Shown here: positions 58,806 through 64,000 of the stretch, in pieces | Position numbering within the stretch: the stretch's first letter is position 1 | How the letters are laid out: each line of letters starts with the position of its first letter | DNA from: Paralichthys olivaceus | Lineage: Eukaryota; Chordata; Actinopteri; Pleuronectiformes; Paralichthyidae | Length of the DNA stretch: 64,000 nucleotides | Reading direction: 5' to 3' | Assembly (NCBI RefSeq): GCF_024713975.1 | Contig: NC_091103.1 | Coordinates: 2,093,501 to 2,157,500 of the forward strand | Program-made: the position numbers and the translations under genes | Notes under the pieces: generated by a model | What the model was told of the DNA's origin: nothing | The model's input: the letters and a program-made list of their open reading frames with translations, nothing else | Database searches by the model: none

Positions 58806-58930
58806 TCGGCCGAGAGGGCAGTGTTTATGACCTATACTCCAACCTGCCACCAGGAGGTGATCAAGGTGATTCGGCTTCACTTTTGGGAGAAGTCTTATCG
58901 TCCATCGCAATATACAGTCTGTGTCTGAAC
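58806..58930 (+). repeat. Teleost interspersed repeat, family B, copy 3
   Basis: TTATGACCTATACTCCAACC, GCCACCAGGAGGTGATCAAG, CACTTTTGGGAGAAGTC and CGTCCATCGCAATATACAGT lie in order. This is the most complete copy. It sits 150-280 bases past the zinc-finger stop codon, so it may be inside that gene's 3' UTR. Confidence 0.65.
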
Positions 58931-59081
58931 TACAATGTCCACAAAACTTTCCTTGAGAACAAAACCAAATCACATCTGAAAATCATTCAGTCCCACCCCC
59001 CACTCAATCCATCCACTTGTTTATCAGTCAAAAGGAACTTTACGCCATCAGCTCTACAACCGGGGCAGGCGTCTCTTCGCA

Positions 59082-60673
59082 TCAGACGTAGAAACACTTG
59101 TGGTCCTTGAGGTTCCTCAGGTAGGAGAAACTCTTCCCACACTTGTCGCACATGAACTGTTTCTCCCCGGTGTGTATCTGCAGGTGGGCCTTCAGGCTGT
59201 TGCCCTGGTTGAAGCTGCGTCCACACGTGTCACAGCTGAAAGGCTTCTCCCCCGTGTGGATACGCTGGTGACGGTTCAGGTTGCCTGTGTTGCTGAAACA
59301 TTTCCCACATGTGTCGCAGCTGAACGGTTTCTCTCCTGTGTGGACCACCTTTGAAGTAGAGAGATTAGAAGTCAGGCTGTTGCTTATTCAAAAAATAGAC
59401 TCAGTTTTTGTTGACATTAAACTTAGTTTAAAAGGGGGGTTGACCCAAAATTGTCATTGCTGTGAATTATTGAAATCAGCTGTTCTCTTTATTTTTATGA
59501 TGTGTTTTAGGTGATGCTGTCAGTGTAAACCTACCTGATGTGATTTAAGGCTGCTGTGCTGTGTAAACATACGACCACAGATGTCGCAGGAGAATGGCCT
59601 CTCCCCGCTGTGCGTTTTCATGTGAATCTTCAGGTAACTGGACGACTTGAAACTCTTCCCACAGAGCCCGCAGCTGTGAGGCCTGTCCACTGTGTGGTGC
59701 TGCTGGTGGGAGCGCAGGTCTGTGATGGAGCTGAGCCGCCGGCTGCAGAGCACGCATGTGCATGGAATAGTTGTCGCGTGGGTCTGGAGGTGTTTCCGTA
59801 GCGAGTCGACACAGGCCACTGTCATGCCGCAGGCCACGCAGGCCAGTGAGTTCTCCCCTGAGTGGGAGGTCTTCTGGTGCATCTTCAAGGCACTCTTCTG
59901 GATGAAGCACTTGCCGCAGGTCTCGCAGCTAAAGGGACGCTCACCGGTGTGTATCCGCTGATGGCCTTTCAGAGTGTCGGCCTGGTTGAAGCTTTTGCCA
60001 CAAGTGTCGCACCTGAACGGCTTTTCCCCCGTATGTATGCGCAGGTGTCGCTGCAGGTTACCTTGTATTGTGAAGCTTTTGTTGCAGTACTGGCATATGT
60101 AGGCCCGCTCTCCTGTGTGTACCATCTTGTGCATTTTCAGGCCGTGGGCTCGGTAGAAGCTCTTCCCACACTGTTCACAGCGAAACGGTCGGACCTCAGC
60201 GTGGAGTCGCTGATGGTTCCTCAGGAGCTGCTTCAGGGTGAAACCCTTCCCACAAACATCACAGGTGTGTGGTCTCTCACCTGTGCGGAGACAAAGGAGT
60301 ATTGTAACAGCTGAACCAATAAACATGACAATTATCACCCTACTCTGCAGGTGTAGTGACCTTCCTTTGTTTCACTGTATAGCTGAGTCTCACCTGTATG
60401 GAGCAGCATGTGTGCGTTGAGGCTGCGCTGGAATGAAAAACCTCTGCCACACTGAGAACAGTGGAAGGGTTTCTCTGTGTTCGCCCCGTGGACCGCCTGG
60501 TGAGCTTTGAGCTGCAGCAGCTTGGTGAAGGTTTTCCTGCAGTGTCTACAGCTCAGAGGCTGCTGGTTCGCAATCTCCTTATTTGCTCGACCTCGCAGGA
60601 ACTTGGGCTTGATGACACGTTTAGGTCTTGTGGTGTATCCTGGGTCGCCTTCATCTAGATCTTCTGGGTCCAA
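59082..60673 (-). CDS. Zinc-finger array exons (13 full fingers and one incomplete finger)
   Basis: Two fingers lie in exon 60673-60394, nine start in 60280-59535 and three lie in 59348-59082. Introns fall in the linker HT|GE after finger 2, and inside finger 11 between its two zinc-binding histidines (HQ|VVH). Most linkers are TGEKPF-like. Finger 7 has four residues between its histidines. Fingers 8 and 9 ([23 protein letters not shown]) have unusual cores lacking the usual Phe. Finger 14, [17 protein letters not shown], stops before a second histidine. Confidence 0.92.
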
Positions 60674-62988
60674 CTGACAGAAAAGAAAAAGACAAACTGT
60701 CTTGGCTTTGCTCATGGTGGCTTGATGCTCAGTCCATATCATATCAACAGTGGTGGTTCAATAAATCCTTAAAGCAGACTTTCATCTTCATTAACACATT
60801 TTGGCCATTTAAGCAATCTAATTATGAAAAAAAAAAAATCTGCGTATTTTAAAATATTAACATATCTACAGAGACAAACAGGGAAAAAGAGCAGTAAGAA
60901 ATATTTAAACCTTATTATGGAGAAATTTCACAAAAACATTGTATCCATGATATCAACCTGGTAATCTGGATCGTCGTCATCGTTCTGGCCTGCTTCCTCA
61001 ACACACTTAGCAGAATCTGGAGACGTCTGGCCTGTGAACGCATCAAATCCTTCCTCTTTTATTATAACTGGCTGGACACTGTCCTGAGAAGAAGACACAA
61101 TAATGAAATAAGGACAGATTTCTTTGAGCTTAAATACAACTTGATATTCTAGATGTTGATTTTTTTGGGGAAGACCCTTTCGTGTTTCAACCTGACAAAG
61201 ACCTCATTCACAAAGCAAGGCCCATAAAGACCTGGTTCTCTCAGTTTGGGTGTCTGCGAGTTGACGCCCATGTTTAAAGCCTTCACAGATAAATGAGGCC
61301 TTAATACATAGAATAGCCCCTTTCAGCCTCAACAGAGAAAAAACATCTGTATGAAACAAGGTGGGAATTTATTTACCTCGTACGTTCTGCCTTTCCACAG
61401 GTGAAGTATAGGAGACCTTTTCACTCCAGTCTCACAAGTCGTCACGGCTGTAAAATGAAAAAATTTAAATCAAGAAGATATTTATTAGGATTCGATCCAA
61501 CCAAGTACATCGCAAAGATTGTGGCGAGTTGGACAGAGACATGCTGGCTGTTTCCCCTGTTTCCAGTTTATGTTAAGCTAAGCTAATCAGCTGCAGGTGT
61601 AAAGAAATAAAAATGTATGTTCAGGAATTGAAACAAGTTAATCTTCTTAACGTTTGCAACTCCTGTCATTTATTTTTCGGAATAAAATGATAAAATGAGT
61701 CATGATTAATTACAGGCAGCACAGTGGTCCATGAGAAACAACAGAGTCATCACCTCTGCGACTCTTTCTCCCTGAGCGGTGGCTTATCTGGACAGTTTCT
61801 CCTTCTGCTCCGTTGGTCGGAGCCGTCCTGCCCTCCTTCTCTCTGTCGCCCCCGTCAGTTAGCTCCTCCACTTCCTTTTGGCCTTTGCTGCCCTCCAACA
61901 CCAGCTTCAGCTCCTTCTCTGCCACGTCCAGTTTACGCCTCAGGTCCTCAATCTCTGCCACGCCCTGTGACACCTACAGAACAAAAAGAACAAAACAGCT
62001 TTTTAAATTGAAATCAAGATCAATTTGTGCATCTATATTGTTCAACACCAGGATTGGGCAATATGACAACATACACAATATAAGTATTTAAATTTGCGAC
62101 GTACCTCTAAACGCAGCAGGGAGGAACATTCGTGGAAAAGTTGACAGATCTTCTCTACAGCCTCTCGAGCCAGAGACGTCATGAAGACACCGAACTGGAT
62201 CACCTCATGAATTGGAAATATGACACAATTATGATTATACTGTACTATTAATGTCTCATTACTATTGGAAAAATTAGGACTATTTCTTTTCTTTTAATTT
62301 CTTACTATACCATTTAAAGGTTAAAAGTTAAATTAATTTGTTTTAAATTAAAAAAGGACAAAATGGTAAATGTATTCAACTACTTTTCATCAATGTGTGG
62401 AAATATAAACTACTTTAAAACATTGTAATACACAACCAGGCCTGCCTCGGAGTACTTCAGTAGATGTACCTAGTTGCTCTCCACCACTGGTCACGTGCTG
62501 ATGCACTGATCTGCTTAATGAGAACCTGTAGCTGAGACACTTGTAGACATACAGCACATAGATAGGCCTGGGCCTGCTGTCCAACTCAAAATGGCGTCCA
62601 AACATGGACTCTCTGTTGTCTCCTCACACACACACACACATACACACACACACACACGTGTTTACATGTATTTCAGTGTAAATATTCAGTCCTGTGCTCA
62701 GATCACATCACAGCTGAGAGGAGGGATGCTAACTGTAGCAGCTAGCTAGCTCTTCTATTTCTATGATAAGCTGGTGGGAGGAGGCGTCAGCACAGAGTGG
62801 GTGGGGGGGGTTAACAACAACAACAACAACGTAAACAACAGCTGCACAAACAACAACACGCTGAGGTCACCAACCTTTTCCCCCGAGCAGCCGTCAATGT
62901 TTTCATCCGTCACTTTGCTCATTTCTGTCACAGTCTCATCGACCATTATCTGCAGAATGGAGTCCACCCGCGGCTCCAAGTCCGCCAT
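59082..62988 (-). CDS. C2H2 zinc-finger protein, probable transcription regulator
   Basis: Eight exons, 5' to 3' on the minus strand: 62988-62875, 62194-62105, 61973-61754, 61447-61377, 61083-60958, 60673-60394, 60280-59535 and 59348-59082. All are GT-AG and phase-consistent, giving 637 residues. Residues 1-68 ([18 protein letters not shown]..., [16 protein letters not shown]) form an N-terminal helical region I have seen in fish zinc-finger proteins. Residues 69-100 look like a short coiled coil. VIIKEE near 171 is a SUMO-type site, and RPKRVIKPK near 225 a basic nuclear signal. Fingers occupy about 249-637. The start is the first ATG of exon 1 (ATGGCGGAC). No KRAB, SCAN or BTB domain is visible. 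A one-to-one human orthologue is not assigned. Confidence 0.9.
61531..61600 (+). repeat. Teleost interspersed repeat, family C
   Basis: GGACAGAGACATGCTGGCTG, TTTCCCCTGTTTCCAGTTTA and GTTAAGCTAAGCTAATCAGC occur in order, a phrase series repeated in many fish genomes. It lies in the zinc-finger gene intron between exons 3 and 4. A weaker reverse copy is at 32640-32700. Confidence 0.6.
62627..62657. repeat. CA microsatellite in zinc-finger gene intron 1
   Basis: CA runs of about 14 and 16 bases separated by TA. A CAA run lies at about 62815-62830, just downstream of exon 1 on the coding strand. Confidence 0.85.
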
Positions 62989-63140
62989 GACGAGTCGCCG
63001 TGTCGCCTGCAGCTGCCCTCGCTGTGTTTTAACTTCCAGACGGGACCGGAGAGGTTGTGATGATCGTTGTTGTCGTTATGAAGAGAAAATGAACTTCTAC
63101 CGCTGACAACACCGATCAACACCTTCTTCTTCCGGGTCGT
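62989..63140 (-). promoter_or_regulatory. Zinc-finger gene 5' UTR and probable core promoter
   Basis: The 150 bases upstream of the ATG are richer in CpG than the flanks. An ETS/GABP-type site CCGGAAG occurs on the minus strand at 63129-63135. There is no TATA box. The start codon context, CGCCATGGCGG-like (TCATGGCGG), also resembles a YY1 core, a combination frequent in housekeeping-type promoters. Confidence 0.45.
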
Positions 63141-64000
63141 GTTTTTCAAAATAAAACCCCGCACACTCTCGACAGACTTCTTCAGCAACCTGAACATGTA
63201 AAACTGAATAAATTCAGCCCCTGAATACAAATAACTACAAATTAACACTAATGTAATGTGTGACAACAGAAAGAGATAACCCACCTGGTGAAATGTAATA
63301 AATAACGTAAGTAGAAAACCACTCGAAGCTGCAGAAACACCAGAAACCAGAGTATTTTCATAAAAAAGGTTGACTGCTGATTTATTTCCACTGCCATCCT
63401 CAGGGAATTAAGTGAGTTAGTAGTACCTGTAGACATAACATCAACAGACTACATCAGTTATGATTTACTTACATACTAACATACTTATGCTCATTATTTT
63501 CAGAGTCAAACATATGCTGAAGGAAAACCGATAATATGAAAGTTAAGAGTTTTATATTTTAAAGCAACCTTTATTCAAATTCAAAGTTTTTAGGTTTTTA
63601 TATATTGGCAGAATCTTTAGTTGAGGACATTTCAAAGAGCACAATAATCATAGAGTTGACAAAATCTGACACCGTTTCATTAACGAGAAGAAACATGTGG
63701 ATTCTTTTTTAAGAGTTTAATGAGCGGAGGAAAGCCCCAAGTCTTATAAAGACCATAACATTTTATTTATAAGAAAAAATCACAACTGTGAATTAAGTTA
63801 TTCTGCGAAAACCAACAGTTTTCATCCGTTTTTGGGTTTATGGTACGAGTAGTGTTAAGTTTTATTTCAACAACAGGTTCTACTTTGGTTGTACAAATCT
63901 TTAAATATATAATTGTAGGTCTGGGTGTTATTGCAGGAAATAAAAGTGTGAGATCTACCTGAGTTAAGTCTTATTCTGCAGTGTAGCACCATGGCTGATT
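63141..64000. other. Upstream intergenic sequence, no gene seen
   Basis: A+T-rich sequence without a recognisable exon on either strand. A plus-strand AATAAA at about 63939-63944 has no coding sequence before it in this window. Confidence 0.6.

Noticed and set aside
61490..61501. GGATTCGATCC as a tRNA B-box
   Set aside because: No matching A-box or cloverleaf was found around it; the nearby sequence belongs to an interspersed repeat in an intron.

Overview
The window is vertebrate nuclear DNA, almost certainly from a teleost of the spiny-rayed (acanthomorph) type. Genes are split by short GT-AG introns, dinucleotide microsatellites are abundant, and several interspersed repeat families typical of fish genomes recur. 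There is nothing prokaryotic here: no operons, no CRISPR array, no phage. I also recognised no tRNA or rRNA gene.

Layout. (1) 1-2340 (+): a 5'-truncated, intron-free reading frame for a WD-repeat protein of the WDR49/WDR64/WDY type. An open frame in another phase overlaps and follows its stop codon, which suggests a frame break near the C-terminus. (2) 2341-9230: gene-poor DNA with interspersed repeats. (3) About 9234-14235 (+): a complete muscle-type creatine kinase gene (ckm) with a TATA/CCAAT/E-box promoter, a non-coding first exon, eight coding exons (380 aa) and an ATTAAA polyadenylation signal. (4) 17704-53094 (-): a complete 17-coding-exon MARK4 kinase gene (760 aa reconstructed by joining exons: N-terminal region, kinase domain, UBA, long Ser-rich spacer, KA1). 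It has two introns of nearly 10 kb and a GC-rich promoter flanked by a 271-bp polypurine tract. (5) 54363-58800: intergenic, repeat-bearing. (6) 59082-62988 (-): a complete eight-exon C2H2 zinc-finger gene (about 637 aa, 13 full fingers plus one incomplete finger). (7) 63141-64000: no gene recognised.

ckm and mark4 are tail to tail, the arrangement I recall for CKM and MARK4 on human 19q13.32, so this is an ancient conserved gene pair. The genes do not form a functional pathway. ckm buffers ATP in muscle, MARK4 phosphorylates microtubule-associated proteins, and the zinc-finger protein is a probable DNA-binding regulator.

I found no convincing undescribed system. The items most worth checking are the intron-free WD-repeat frame with its displaced C-terminal frame, the additional ckm intron after codon 31, the MEF2/E-box pair in ckm intron 1, the polypurine tract at the mark4 promoter, and the zinc-finger array interrupted by introns and ending in an incomplete finger. 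Exon boundaries were set by eye from splice consensus, phase agreement and remembered protein families; no alignment or database search was run.
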